From NCBI GenBank assembly GCA_021154885.1, contig JAJKHS010000032.1:135635-199634 (forward strand): a stretch of DNA of 64,000 nucleotides. The letters run 5' to 3'. This DNA comes from Thermoanaerobaculum sp. (lineage in GTDB: Bacteria; Acidobacteriota; Thermoanaerobaculia; Multivoradales; UBA5704). The notes below the pieces were generated by a model. That model searched no databases. It worked only from the letters and a program-made list of their open reading frames with translations, and was not told where the DNA came from. Of the stretch, positions 43,932 to 52,718 are shown piece after piece. Numbering within the stretch: the first letter of the stretch is position 1; each line of letters starts with the position of its first letter. A program made the position numbers and the translations under genes.

Positions 43932-45225
43932 GGCGCTGACTTTCGTTCCTGCCGCTGACGCCGCACCGGTCGCGATCCGCCGGCGCCGCAGCCTCGGCGT
44001 CCGCGCCGCCCTGGTGTGGGAGGTCGTCACCGGCGGGCTGATCGAGCTGTGGTCGCACAAGCTGCGCTCGCTCCTTACGCTGACCCTGCTGATGCTCGGC
44101 GTCTTCGCCCTGGTGGTGATGACCTCGGTGCTCGACGGCGTCAAGGACAAGGTCTCGACCGGCTTCGCCGGCATGAGCTGGGACGGCACGCTCGTTCTCG
44201 TCCCCAGGCAGGCCAAGACCTCCGAGGAGCAGAAGCGCTTCGCCATGAGCACCGGCCTGCGCTACGAGGACCTGGCGCGCCTCACCGCGCCGCACCCCAG
44301 GGTGCTGGGGTTCTCCCCGCGCGCCACGCGGCGCAGCGTGGTGAAGGTGGCCGCCGGCGGCGAGCGCATTTTCGTCAATGGCGTCACCTCCGAGTACACG
44401 TTCCTCATGAACCGGCCCATCGGTCTCGGCCGCGGCGTCACCGGCGACGACCAGCGGCGGCATTCGACGGTGGCGGTGGTGGGCGCGACGCTCGCCTCCA
44501 AGCTCTTCGGCGGCAGTGACCCCGTGGGGCGGGACCTGGTGATCGAAGGCGTTCCCTATCGCGTCGTCGGCGTGCTGGCGGGCGGGCAGATGTTCAACGA
44601 GGAGATGTATCAGGATGCCAACGGCGTCCTCATCCCGCTCGAGACCTACATGGACCGCATGGACAAGGACCACCAGCTCACGCTGGTGACGGTGAAGCTG
44701 AAGTCCAAGCGCGACCTCGATTCGGTCTCCGCCGCCATGCTCGCCCGCGCCCGGCAGTCCCACCACGGCATCGAGGACGTGGAGGTCAAGGATCTCGACG
44801 CCGAGCTGGCGCGCTCCTACCAGCATTTCCAGGACGAGCTGCACGGCTGGGCCGTGGTGCTGTTCAGCCTGGCCGGCACGGTGCTGCTGGTGGGTGGGGT
44901 GGGAGTGCTGTCGGTGATGTTGATCTCGTTCTCCGACCGGCGTTACGAGATCGGGCTGCGCAAATCGATCGGCGCCGACGATGGTCAGATCCTCGTCCAG
45001 TTCCTGCTGGAAGCGCTGGTGCTGGCGGCGATCGGGGCCTCGATCGGCACGCTGGCGGGCAGCGTCCTCTGCCGCGCGCTCTCCGACAAGTTCCCCTGGG
45101 GCCTGGTGGTGAACCCCTACGGCCTCGCCGCCGCCTGGGGCATCGCCCTCGTCCTCGCCGTCATGTTCGGCCTCTACCCGGCGATCCGCGCGGCGCGGCT
45201 GTCGCCGATGGAGGCGATGCGGTAG
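43924..45225 (+). CDS. MacB-type ABC permease, second of two
   Basis: 433 residues. It has the same plan as the upstream gene: a cytoplasmic N-terminus, helix 1 (LLTLTLLMLGVFALVVMTSV), a periplasmic domain with VVGATLASKLFGGSDPVGRD, and three FtsX helices at about 320-430 ending RLSPMEAMR. The FtsX stretch YEIGLRKSIGADDGQILVQF is the usual coupling-helix region touching the ATPase. It completes an adaptor-ATPase-permease-permease operon, probably exporting a peptide, lipid or drug; the substrate cannot be read from the sequence. Confidence 0.92.
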   Translation: MSEALTFVPAADAAPVAIRRRRSLGVRAALVWEVVTGGLIELWSHKLRSLLTLTLLMLGVFALVVMTSVLDGVKDKVSTGFAGMSWDGTLVLVPRQAKTSEEQKRFAMSTGLRYEDLARLTAPHPRVLGFSPRATRRSVVKVAAGGERIFVNGVTSEYTFLMNRPIGLGRGVTGDDQRRHSTVAVVGATLASKLFGGSDPVGRDLVIEGVPYRVVGVLAGGQMFNEEMYQDANGVLIPLETYMDRMDKDHQLTLVTVKLKSKRDLDSVSAAMLARARQSHHGIEDVEVKDLDAELARSYQHFQDELHGWAVVLFSLAGTVLLVGGVGVLSVMLISFSDRRYEIGLRKSIGADDGQILVQFLLEALVLAAIGASIGTLAGSVLCRALSDKFPWGLVVNPYGLAAAWGIALVLAVMFGLYPAIRAARLSPMEAMR

Positions 45226-45238
45226 GGGGAGGCAGCGA

Positions 45239-45844
45239 TCAGTACACTCCCGGCACGAACCGCCGGACCCGCCGGCAGTATTCGCGGTAGCGATCGCCGA
45301 AGACGGAGAGAAGAATCCGTTCCTCCGCCCGTGCCCGCAGGTCACCTCCGATAGCTACGAGGACCGCGCCGGCCGCGACGAAGGGGTCGGGCAGCCAGAG
45401 CAGGGTGCCCAGGGCGAGGAGGTCCATGGCGAGGTAGATGGGGTGACGGACGAGGCGGAACGGGCCGTCCGTCGCCAGCTCGTGCCCGGCCTCGAGGCTC
45501 GCCCGCAGCCGCCAGGAGCGGAAGACGGCGAGGGTCCAGACGACCAGCGCGATGGCGGCGGTGAGGACGAATCCCCCCGCCAGGTGCTGCGGCGGGAAGA
45601 GCGAGGGCCGCGGCCGCGGGACGAAGACGGCCCGGCCCACGCCGAAGTAGAGGACGCCCAGGGCCACCATGTGAAAAAAGATGAGGCCGCGCGAAAAGGG
45701 GGCCGCGGCGGCAGGCCTCTCCTCCCTGGAACGGATCCCAGTCCGCGCCGTCCGGGCGAGGAAGCGCGGCAGGAAGCTCGCGTAGAAGACGGCGTGAAAG
45801 AGGTAGATCCAGGCGTCCATGGTGTTGAAGATTTCGGTGATCAA
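45239..45844 (-). CDS. Membrane methyltransferase-like protein (isoprenylcysteine/phospholipid methyltransferase family)
   Basis: 201 residues with about five membrane helices and the motif DGPFRLVRHPIYLAMDLLAL, the SAM-binding RHPxY signature of the ICMT/PEMT family. The C-terminal ERILLSVFGDRYREYCRRVR is also typical. The start is uncertain: TTG 45844 or ATG 45820, neither with a strong ribosome site. It lies 11 nt downstream of a DoxX-like membrane gene in the same direction, so they probably share a transcript. The substrate of bacterial members is mostly unknown. Confidence 0.8.
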   Translation of the reverse strand: MITEIFNTMDAWIYLFHAVFYASFLPRFLARTARTGIRSREERPAAAAPFSRGLIFFHMVALGVLYFGVGRAVFVPRPRPSLFPPQHLAGGFVLTAAIALVVWTLAVFRSWRLRASLEAGHELATDGPFRLVRHPIYLAMDLLALGTLLWLPDPFVAAGAVLVAIGGDLRARAEERILLSVFGDRYREYCRRVRRFVPGVY

Positions 45845-45855
45845 GGCCCTTGAGC

Positions 45856-46335
45856 CTAGGCGTTTTCAACTGGCCGCGGCTTCTCTTCGCCCCCCGCTCG
45901 CCGGCGCAGCCAGGCGTCGAGGCTGAGGAGATCCCGGCCGGCGGGGGCGGCGAGCACGAAGGTCAGGAGGACGAGCCGCGGGAAGATGTGGTGCGTGGTG
46001 TCGAAGAGGGGCTCCTTCAGGAGATGGCCGTAGTCGACCACGATGAGGATGAACCCGAAGGCGATCCCCGCCTCCCGTACCCGCAGACCCAGGCACATCA
46101 GGGCGCCGGCCACCAGCTCGACGACCGGGATCACGGTGCCCGCGGCCCACAGCAGCCAGGCCGGGAGCCAGGTGTCCGCGTAGGGCACGATGAACAGCCG
46201 CCGCGCGTGCTCAAGCGGTCCCAGGTCGAACGTCTTCCACCACCCGGCCATGAAGAAGATCAGTCCCAGGACCCAGCGTACGAAGAAAATAGCCCAGCTC
46301 CAGCCGTCGAGACGCCTGTCCTTGGCTTCGTCCAT
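45856..46335 (-). CDS. DoxX/MauE-like integral membrane protein
   Basis: 159 residues from ATG 46335 (MDEAKDRRLDGWSWAIFFVR), with a GGAGGGAG ribosome site. Four predicted helices: IFFVRWVLGLIFFMAGWWKT, LLWAAGTVIPVVELVAGALM, REAGIAFGFILIVVDYGHLL and the LVLLTFVLAAP region. The first helix with a conserved Gly and the following Lys (FFMAGWWK) matches DoxX-like proteins. Function in this family is mostly undefined (redox or terpenoid-quinone links in some members). Confidence 0.78.
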   Translation of the reverse strand: MDEAKDRRLDGWSWAIFFVRWVLGLIFFMAGWWKTFDLGPLEHARRLFIVPYADTWLPAWLLWAAGTVIPVVELVAGALMCLGLRVREAGIAFGFILIVVDYGHLLKEPLFDTTHHIFPRLVLLTFVLAAPAGRDLLSLDAWLRRRAGGEEKPRPVENA

Positions 46336-46384
46336 CTCTCCCTCCTGGTCGGGTGGATTGTAGCTTCGTTGGTGGCCTGCGGCT

Positions 46385-46491
46385 CAGGGACAACAGGGAC
46401 TTCAGGGACAGCAGGGACGAGAACGCGCCAGTCTTGGTGCAGCCGTCGTGTCCCTGCTGTCCTTGAAGTCCTTGAAGTCCCTGTTGTCCCT
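46385..46491 (+). repeat. GGGACAGCAGGGAC-type inverted repeat
   Basis: CAGGGACAACAGGGACTTCA and neighbours (46385-46421) mirror CTGTCCTTGAAGTCC...CCCTGTTGTCCCTG (46446-46491). The arms are themselves made of short GGGACnnCAG units. They fill the space between the DoxX-like gene and the Cys-rich peptide end; they could act as a bidirectional terminator. Confidence 0.65.
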
Positions 46492-46513
46492 GACTTTCCT
46501 GCCAGCCACGCGC

Positions 46514-46726
46514 CTAGCTGTCCGTGATACAGAAATCGAAGCAGTCGAACTTGGGGCCTGCGTGGCAGCAGTGGGTGACGGGATCGTAGGTGTAGCCGCA
46601 GACCTGCGGACAAGGCGAGCCGGTGGCCTGAGCCGGCTGCAAGGCGGGCGCGAGCGACAGGAGCAGGGCGGCAGCCAGCGTCAGCTTCCAGAGCTTCGAG
46701 ATCGGACTTCCAGTCTTCGAGTCCAT
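46514..46726 (-). CDS. Small secreted cysteine-rich peptide (70 aa), in frame with the SNF2 gene
   Basis: ATG 46726 with GGAAGGAGACGATCACC upstream gives an independent start: MDSKTGSPISKLWKLTLAAA, a Sec signal peptide ending QPAQA, then ~36 residues with six cysteines (CPQVCGY, HCCHAGP, DCFDFCITDS). Its own ribosome site and signal peptide argue that it is made as a separate secreted product, although the upstream helicase frame has no stop. No family recognised; similar in design to the peptides at 15.9 and 50.2 kb. Confidence 0.68.
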   Translation of the reverse strand: MDSKTGSPISKLWKLTLAAALLLSLAPALQPAQATGSPCPQVCGYTYDPVTHCCHAGPKFDCFDFCITDS

Positions 46727-49700
46727 GGTGATCGTCTCCTTCCCCGCAGGGCTTGGTGAAGCGTGTCCTCGCAAAGGAAGGTGCCGCGAGGGGGATGCGG
46801 TGAGTCCTAACGACAGCAGCAGCTCCAGGTCCTCCCGGGTGAGGCCGGCGATCAGGCTGCGGTCGGCCTGGATGATGGCGTCCGCCAGCTCGCGCTTGCT
46901 GGCCTGGAGGGCCAGGATCTTCTCCTCCACCGTGTCGCGCGCCACGAGCCGGCTGGCGAAGACCGGCCGGGTCTGTCCGATGCGGTGGGCGCGGTCGATG
47001 GCCTGGGACTCGACGGCCGGGTTCCACCAGGGATCGAGCAGGTAGACGTAGTCGGCGGCGGTGAGGTTGAGGCCCAGCCCGCCCGCTTTCAGGCTGATCA
47101 GGAAGAGCGGGAACCCGGGATCGGACTGGAATTTCTCCACCTTCTCGCGGCGGTCGCGGGTGCGGCCGTCCAGATAGAGATAGGGGATCCCCTCGCGGTC
47201 GAGCTGGCCGCGCAGCAGGGCGAGGAAGCTCGTGAACTGGGAGAAGACGAGCGCCTTGTGGCCCTCGGCGATCACCTCCTGGAGCTGCGGCAATAGCAGG
47301 TCGAGCTTGGCGGAGGGCTCGTCCGCGCGGTCGCGGTCGAGGAGGGCCGGATGGCACGCGGCCTGGCGCAGACGCAGCAGGGCTTCGAGCACCAGGATCT
47401 TCGATCGCTCCAGCCCCTGCTCGCCCATCCGCTTCTGGAGCGAGCCGCGGTAGTGGTCGCGCAGCTCGTCATAGAGCCGGCGCTGCTTGGGTGGCAGCTC
47501 GCAGAAGAGGGTCTGCTCCAGCTTGGCGGGCAGCTCGGTGGCCACCTGCTCCTTGGTGCGGCGCAGGATGAACGGGCGCAGAGCGCGGGCGAGCAGCGAC
47601 CGCGTTTCACCATCCGGATTGCGCAGCTCCGTGGCGCGCGAGTTCAGGAGCGAAGAGGCGCCCAGCAGGCCGGGGTTGAGGAATTCGAGCAGGCTCCACA
47701 GCTCCCCGAGGTGGTTCTCGATTGGCGTGCCGCTGAGCGCCAGGCGATTCCGGCCGCGCAGCAGGCGGGCGGCCTTGGCCGTCTGGCTGTCGCCGTTCTT
47801 GATTGCCTGCGCCTCATCCAGGATGACGTAATCGAATTCGACCTCGCGCAGCGACGCCACGTCCCGGCGCAGCGTGCCATAGGTGGTGAGCACGAGGTCC
47901 CAGCCGGCGAACGGCTCATCATCGCTCTTGGCACGGCCGATGCCGGTGTAGTCGAGGACCCGCAGCCGGGGCGTGAAGCGCTCCGCCTCCGCCAGCCAGT
48001 TGAAGATCAGCGAGCGCGGCGCCACCACCAGCGAGGTCCCAGGCTCTTCCTTGGCGCGAGCGGCGCGGCGCGATTCGAGCAGGGCGAGCACCTGGACGGT
48101 CTTGCCCAGCCCCATGTCGTCCGCCAGGCAGCCGCCGAAACCGAATTCGCGCAGGAAGTGGAGCCACCCCAGGCCGGCGCACTGGTAGCCGCGCAGCTCG
48201 CCGCGGAACTCCGGCGGCGCCGCGGCCGGCTCGACCCCCTCGAAGCGCTGCAGGCGGCGGCGGGCGCGGGCGAAGGTCTCGTCGCAGGTGGCCTGCGGCT
48301 CGCCGGCGAGCCAGGCGTCGAGCAGGCAGGCCTGGGCGGACTGGAACCGCAGGTGATCGCCCTCCTGCTTTCCGAGGCTCGCCACCGGCCCGAGCCGCTT
48401 CAGCCACTCTTCGGGGAGCACGCCGAGGCTGCCGTCGCTCAGCGGCACGAAGCCGCCGCCGCGGTGCAGGGCGGCGAGCAGCTCCGGCAGGCGCACCGTC
48501 TGGCCATCGAACTCGGCCTCGCCGCGCAGCTCGAACCAGTCGACCCCCGAGGTCACGCCGATCTGGAAGTTGCCGGGCGAGCGGTAGAGCTTTCCCTCCG
48601 CCTCCACCGACCAGCCTTCGGTGAGCAGCGCACGGATGGCCTCCGCGACCCGGCTCTGGGGGAGCCGCAGGTCGGGGGGCCGTCCGGCGGGGCCATCCGC
48701 GGGCCGCACTCCCAGATCGCGCAGGCGGCAGGCGGCCTGCCGCTCCGCGTCCGCATCGCGCACGAGGAGCCGCCGCTCGCCCCGCTGGTACACTCCGGCG
48801 CCCGGCTCGCCGGCCGGCACCTCCTGCCCGTCGTAGAGGAACGACAGCTCCGCCCGCGGCCAGTCCCGGTAGGTGTAGGCGGCCGGGTTCGGCGCCCGCA
48901 GGCGCAGGCGCGGCCGGGGGACGGTGCGCACCTCCTCGACGCGCAGCGCCTCCGGCAGGTCGAGCCGCGGCAGGTCGGGCGCCGTGAGCAGCCGGTCGAG
49001 CAGCTCCTCCTGGTCCGCGGCCGGCACTCGCAGCTCGCCGGTGCGGCGCAGCAGCGAGATCCAGCCGAAGATGCCACCAGCGGCCTGGAGCCGTGAAACC
49101 CGATCGCCCTGGAACAGCAGCCCCGAGCGGAGCAGGATCGCCGGCGCGCCGAGCGCCAGGCGCTCTCCGCCCGGCTTGGTCCCGCGGCGCAGCGATCCGG
49201 CCACCACGCATCCGCCCGCCGGCTCCTCGCGCACCTCCAGCCACAGCTCCCATGCCTCGCCATCGTCCCAGGTGAGGGGCTCGCCTTCCATTGCCGGATC
49301 GCGGCGCAGCCGGCACCGTCCCGTGGCACACAGGAGACGGGCGAGCGCGGGCGCCGTCGGTTCCGGGATCTCGCTGTAGGACGGGACCGTCGCCGTGCTG
49401 GCGCCGTACCAATAGGAGGTCCACGGGCTGCTCGCCGCGGCGCCGGCCAGCAGGGCGAGGATCTGGCGGTCGGCGGGCTCCGGCAGGCGGGGGATGTCGG
49501 CCCGAGTGAGCCGCAACTGATACAGCTTACCCAGGTTCCCGTCGCGCTTCCTGCGGCCGGTCAGGACCTCCAGCGTGAGCTGCTGGCTTTTCAGGGTGGC
49601 CGGCCCGTCGATCACGTACAGGATTTCGTCCGCCTGGACCAGACCGGGGGGCCTTCCCGTTCCCGGATCGAGCTGGCTCAGCAACTCGCGCCAGGTGGGA

Positions 49701-50125
49701 GCCTGGGGCGCCTTGACGGTCCGGACGGGAGCCCGCGGGTGCGGCGGTGGCGGCGGCGATGGCGGCGGCTTCGGAAGCGAGAGGTCTGCGCCCTCCAAGT
49801 CGTCCCACTCCGATTCGGCGGTCAGCCGGTTAGGCAGGCTGCCTCCGGAACCCCGCAGCGCCTGCGCCGCGTCGGCCGCAAGGATCGTCGCCCAGACGTG
49901 CTTGCAGATCTCGTGATCCTCGAAGTACGGGCAGGAGCAGGAGACCAGGAGCCGCCGCCGTTCGCGCGTCAGGCGCACGTCGTAGCGGCTGGCGCCGGTG
50001 ACCGTCGCCTCGACGGCCAGACGCCCGGATTCCTTGACGTCGACGAGGCCCTCCCGGAAGTACGACGCGCCGCGTTTGCGGACTCCCGCGTCGACGAAGC
50101 GTTCGAGGACAGATCTCAGGTTCAT
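46514..50125 (-). CDS. SWIM-finger SNF2-family ATPase/helicase, frame continuing into a secreted peptide
   Basis: 1203 codons without a stop. Residues 1-90 hold a SWIM zinc finger (CSCPYFEDHEICKHVW). The SNF2 motor covers about 660-1125: DDMGLGKTVQVLALL, VVAPRSLIFNWLAE, DEAQAIKNG, LSGTPIENHLGELWSLLEFL, KALVFSQFTSFLALL and AHRIGQTRPVFASRL. A normal end would be near ...LTREDLELLLSLG (about 1130). Instead the frame runs through a low-quality linker into a complete secreted Cys-rich peptide (ATG 46726). Either a stop codon was lost or the two genes simply share a frame. The motor is expected to remodel DNA or RNA-polymerase complexes, as RapA-like proteins do. Confidence 0.88.
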   Translation of the reverse strand: MNLRSVLERFVDAGVRKRGASYFREGLVDVKESGRLAVEATVTGASRYDVRLTRERRRLLVSCSCPYFEDHEICKHVWATILAADAAQALRGSGGSLPNRLTAESEWDDLEGADLSLPKPPPSPPPPPHPRAPVRTVKAPQAPTWRELLSQLDPGTGRPPGLVQADEILYVIDGPATLKSQQLTLEVLTGRRKRDGNLGKLYQLRLTRADIPRLPEPADRQILALLAGAAASSPWTSYWYGASTATVPSYSEIPEPTAPALARLLCATGRCRLRRDPAMEGEPLTWDDGEAWELWLEVREEPAGGCVVAGSLRRGTKPGGERLALGAPAILLRSGLLFQGDRVSRLQAAGGIFGWISLLRRTGELRVPAADQEELLDRLLTAPDLPRLDLPEALRVEEVRTVPRPRLRLRAPNPAAYTYRDWPRAELSFLYDGQEVPAGEPGAGVYQRGERRLLVRDADAERQAACRLRDLGVRPADGPAGRPPDLRLPQSRVAEAIRALLTEGWSVEAEGKLYRSPGNFQIGVTSGVDWFELRGEAEFDGQTVRLPELLAALHRGGGFVPLSDGSLGVLPEEWLKRLGPVASLGKQEGDHLRFQSAQACLLDAWLAGEPQATCDETFARARRRLQRFEGVEPAAAPPEFRGELRGYQCAGLGWLHFLREFGFGGCLADDMGLGKTVQVLALLESRRAARAKEEPGTSLVVAPRSLIFNWLAEAERFTPRLRVLDYTGIGRAKSDDEPFAGWDLVLTTYGTLRRDVASLREVEFDYVILDEAQAIKNGDSQTAKAARLLRGRNRLALSGTPIENHLGELWSLLEFLNPGLLGASSLLNSRATELRNPDGETRSLLARALRPFILRRTKEQVATELPAKLEQTLFCELPPKQRRLYDELRDHYRGSLQKRMGEQGLERSKILVLEALLRLRQAACHPALLDRDRADEPSAKLDLLLPQLQEVIAEGHKALVFSQFTSFLALLRGQLDREGIPYLYLDGRTRDRREKVEKFQSDPGFPLFLISLKAGGLGLNLTAADYVYLLDPWWNPAVESQAIDRAHRIGQTRPVFASRLVARDTVEEKILALQASKRELADAIIQADRSLIAGLTREDLELLLSLGLTASPSRHLPLRGHASPSPAGKETITMDSKTGSPISKLWKLTLAAALLLSLAPALQPAQATGSPCPQVCGYTYDPVTHCCHAGPKFDCFDFCITDS

Positions 50126-50231
50126 GACCCGAAATCCTATCAGGAGAGGTCAAATCCTGGAAAGGCGTGTCTCAGTGGCGGAGAGGTCGCGGAAGAGCGC
50201 CAGGCGGGGGCGCGACGTCAAACCGGCCGCG

Positions 50232-50450
50232 TCAGCCCGGCGGGACGCTGCCGCAGATGCACAGGCTGGTACAGGTGGAGGAGTCGCACCAGAGGCCGAT
50301 ACCGTGGTGGTGGCAGGTCACTCCGCACTGGGTCCTCTGCGCCGCGGTGCAGAAGTTAGAGGGGCAGGCGGCGGCCGGGGCCGCGGGGACGAGCACGCAG
50401 ATCGCGGTGAGCAGGAGGGCGGATGCCAACCAGAGGAGCTTCTTCTTCAT
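50232..50450 (-). CDS. Small secreted cysteine-rich peptide (72 aa)
   Basis: ATG 50450 with AGAAAGGAACC upstream: MKKKLLWLASALLLTAICVL, Sec signal peptide ending PAAPAAA, then ~44 residues with eight Cys (CPSNFC, QCGVTCHHHG, WCDSSTCTSLCICG). The even number of closely spaced cysteines suggests disulfides. No family recognised. No sigma-54-like site was found in the 130 nt upstream. Monocistronic, between the SNF2 gene start and an alcohol dehydrogenase gene. Confidence 0.75.
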   Translation of the reverse strand: MKKKLLWLASALLLTAICVLVPAAPAAACPSNFCTAAQRTQCGVTCHHHGIGLWCDSSTCTSLCICGSVPPG

Positions 50451-50569
50451 GGGATGGTTCCTTTCTGAATCCTGGGAGATTTCGGGATGCCCCCGCCTGG
50501 GGTGCGAGGCCGCGACGGCCCCGCACTGAGATAAGTGGGGGTGGCACGCGGTCGCGGGACAGCCCCGTC

Positions 50570-51637
50570 TCACGCGGTCGTCGCGGCCTCTCGGAGCGAG
50601 GCCAGGTCGATGACGAAGCGGTATCTCACGTCGCCTTTCAGCATGCGCTCGTAAGCCTCGTTGATCCGCTGGATCGGGATGATCTCGACGTCAGAGGTGA
50701 TCCCGTGCTCGGCGCAGAAGTCGAGCATCTCCTGGGTCTCCGCGATGCCGCCGATCAGCGAGCCGGCCAGGGTGCGGCGGTGCAGGATGAGGTTGAAGAT
50801 GGCGGGGGAGGGGTGGGGCTCGCCCGGTGCGCCGACCAGGACCAGGGCGCCGTCCCGCTTCAGGAGCTCGAGGAAGGTGTCGAGGCTGTGCGGCGCGGCG
50901 ACGGTGTCGAGGATGAAGTGGAAGCTGTTCGCGTGCTTCGCCATCTCCTCGGGGTGCTTCGAGATGACGACCTCGTCGGCCCCCAGGCGGTGCGCATCCT
51001 CCGCCTTGCCGGGCGAGGTCGTGAACAGCACCACGTGCGCGCCCAGGGCATGGGCGAGCTTGACCGCCATGTGACCGAGCCCGCCCAGGCCCACCACGCC
51101 GACCTTGTGACCCTTACCGATTTTCCAGTGCCGCAGCGGCGACCAGGTCGTGATGCCGGCGCAGAGCAGGGGAGCCGCGGCCGCAGGGTCCAGCTTGTCC
51201 GAGACGTGCAGGACGAACTTCTCGTTCACCACGATCTTGTCGGAGTAGCCGCCGTTGGTGGGCCGGCCGGTCTCCTTCTCGACGCCGCCGTAGGTGCCGG
51301 TCGAGCCGTTCTCGCAATACTGCTCCAGCCCCTCGGCGCAGCTTGCGCAGTGCTGGCAGGAGTCCACCAGGCAGCCGACGGCGGCGAGGTCTCCCACCTT
51401 GAACGTCGAAACCTCCCCGCCCACCTTGACCACCCGGCCGACGATCTCATGGCCCGGCACCATGGGATAAACGGTTCCCGCCCATTCGCTCCGGACGGTG
51501 TGCAGGTCGGAGTGGCAGACGCCGCAGAAGAGGATCTCGATCTGTACGTCCTGCGGTCCCGGCTCGCGGCGCTCGAAGCTGTGCGGACCCAGCGGGGTGG
51601 TGGGGGAAAAGGCGGCGTACCCTTGAGTTTTCAGCAT
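50570..51637 (-). CDS. Zinc-dependent NAD(P) alcohol dehydrogenase (cinnamyl-alcohol/YahK type)
   Basis: 355 residues from ATG 51637 (MLKTQGYAAFSPTTPLGPHS). Catalytic zinc site: Cys in FCGVCHSDLH and GHE in VPGHEIVG. Structural zinc: four Cys in CQHCASCAEGLEQYC. The Rossmann motif is VGVVGLGGLGHMAVKLAHAL. The pattern and length fit the NADP-preferring CAD/YahK aldehyde reductases, which reduce a range of aldehydes. The frame is open upstream through a repeat element, which is not part of the protein. It stands alone. Confidence 0.95.
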   Translation of the reverse strand: MLKTQGYAAFSPTTPLGPHSFERREPGPQDVQIEILFCGVCHSDLHTVRSEWAGTVYPMVPGHEIVGRVVKVGGEVSTFKVGDLAAVGCLVDSCQHCASCAEGLEQYCENGSTGTYGGVEKETGRPTNGGYSDKIVVNEKFVLHVSDKLDPAAAAPLLCAGITTWSPLRHWKIGKGHKVGVVGLGGLGHMAVKLAHALGAHVVLFTTSPGKAEDAHRLGADEVVISKHPEEMAKHANSFHFILDTVAAPHSLDTFLELLKRDGALVLVGAPGEPHPSPAIFNLILHRRTLAGSLIGGIAETQEMLDFCAEHGITSDVEIIPIQRINEAYERMLKGDVRYRFVIDLASLREAATTA

Positions 51638-51703
51638 GCGGAGAGGTATAGCACAGGGGGAGCGGCTGCGGAGGACCCGCCTGCCGGCGCCCCTTCGGGG
51701 CGG

Positions 51704-51889
51704 ACCCTCACTCCCCCAACCCCTCTCTCCCAGCCTCCCCCCCGCCGGCCGGGAGAGAGGGGAGTGGTTAGTCTTTGAAAAAAAGCGAAGAAATCGCTTC
51801 TCCTTCTTTAGACTAACTTGACTAACCCCTCCCTCTTCTCCCGGCCGGCGGGGGGGAGGCTGGGAGAAGAGGGCCGGGGTGATGAGGGT
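51704..51889 (+). repeat. Dispersed hairpin repeat, full copy
   Basis: A left arm of CCCTCTCTCCCAGCCTCC type (51704-51769) and a right arm GGGGAGGCTGGGAGAAGAGG plus GCCGGGGTGATGAGGGT (51826-51889) mirror each other. Between them smaller hairpins are nested (GTTAGTCT/AGACTAAC and AAGCGA/TCGCTT). A half copy with the same right-arm sequence is at 57489-57554. It is a non-coding, probably mobile or REP-like element. Confidence 0.8.
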
Positions 51890-51941
51890 CCCCGGCGGTA
51901 CCGCCACCTCAGAGGTTAGGGCTCCGGTTAGAGCGCCGGCC

Positions 51942-52718
51942 CTACCCCGCCACCAGCGCCAGCACCCGCAGCGGGCTGCCGCTGCCGTTGACGATCTTCA
52001 GCGGCGCGGCGATGACCACGGCCCCGGTGGCGGGGAGCTGGTCCAGGTTGCGCAGGCTGGCGAGGCCGAACTTGCCGGCGCCGTGCATGAGGGTGTGGTT
52101 GGGGAAGGGGGGATCGAAGCCGCCCGCCTGGCCGGCGTCCGTACCCACGGTCTCGACGCCCACGCCGAGGATCTCCCGCTCCTCGGCCAGGAAGCGCGAG
52201 GTCTCCGGGTGGAAGCCGGGGGAGTGGGGGCCGTCGGCGCCGACGTTCAGGAAATCGGACGCGCCGGTACGGCGGCTCCAGCCGGTGCGCAGCAGCACCC
52301 ACGCGTTCCTGGGGATGCGGCCGTGCTCCCCCTCCCAGGCAAGGAGGCGCTCGCGGGTGAGGAGGAAGTCCGGGTCCGCCGCCACCTCGGCCGTGACGTC
52401 GATCACGCAGGCCGGGCCGATGAAGCGCCGGGCCGGAATGGTGTCGCAGGCGTTGTCCGGCAAGTCCTTGCCGGTGATCCAGTGGACGGGAGCGTCGAAG
52501 TGGGTGCCCGTGTGCTCGCCGAGGTGGAGGGTGTTCCAGTACCAGCCCGGACCCTTCTCGTCGTACTGCGAGATGACCTCGATCGTCACGCCGGGCGACG
52601 AGGCGAAGATCGGCGGCAGGCCGATGACCGGCGTATCGGGACCGAGGGGCTGAGTGAGGTCGACGACGCGGACGGTCCCGGCGTCGAGCTCGGCGACGAG
52701 CTGCTCGAGGATGCTCAA
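51942..52718 (-). CDS. Cyclase-family metal hydrolase (kynurenine-formamidase-like)
   Basis: 258 residues. The metal-binding motif HTGTHFDAPVHW (about 69-80) and the opening VRVVDLTQPLGPDTPVIGLP define the cyclase family (kynurenine formamidase, isatin hydrolase and relatives). The C-terminal half carries further family motifs (LRTGWSRR, VETVGTDAG, HTLMHGAGKFGLASLRNLDQ). Exact substrate unknown. Its ATG overlaps the stop of the TPP-enzyme beta subunit (ATGA), so it is the last gene of a three-gene operon with a split 2-oxoacid decarboxylase. Confidence 0.88.
   Translation of the reverse strand: MSILEQLVAELDAGTVRVVDLTQPLGPDTPVIGLPPIFASSPGVTIEVISQYDEKGPGWYWNTLHLGEHTGTHFDAPVHWITGKDLPDNACDTIPARRFIGPACVIDVTAEVAADPDFLLTRERLLAWEGEHGRIPRNAWVLLRTGWSRRTGASDFLNVGADGPHSPGFHPETSRFLAEEREILGVGVETVGTDAGQAGGFDPPFPNHTLMHGAGKFGLASLRNLDQLPATGAVVIAAPLKIVNGSGSPLRVLALVAG

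Noticed and set aside
46758..46774. Sigma-54-like site upstream of the secreted peptide at 46514-46726
   Set aside because: The GG and GC elements are 11 nt apart instead of the strict 10, so it should not work.
51638..51907. N-terminal extension of the alcohol dehydrogenase
   Set aside because: The extra codons lie in the dispersed hairpin repeat; the family starts at MLKTQGYAAF.
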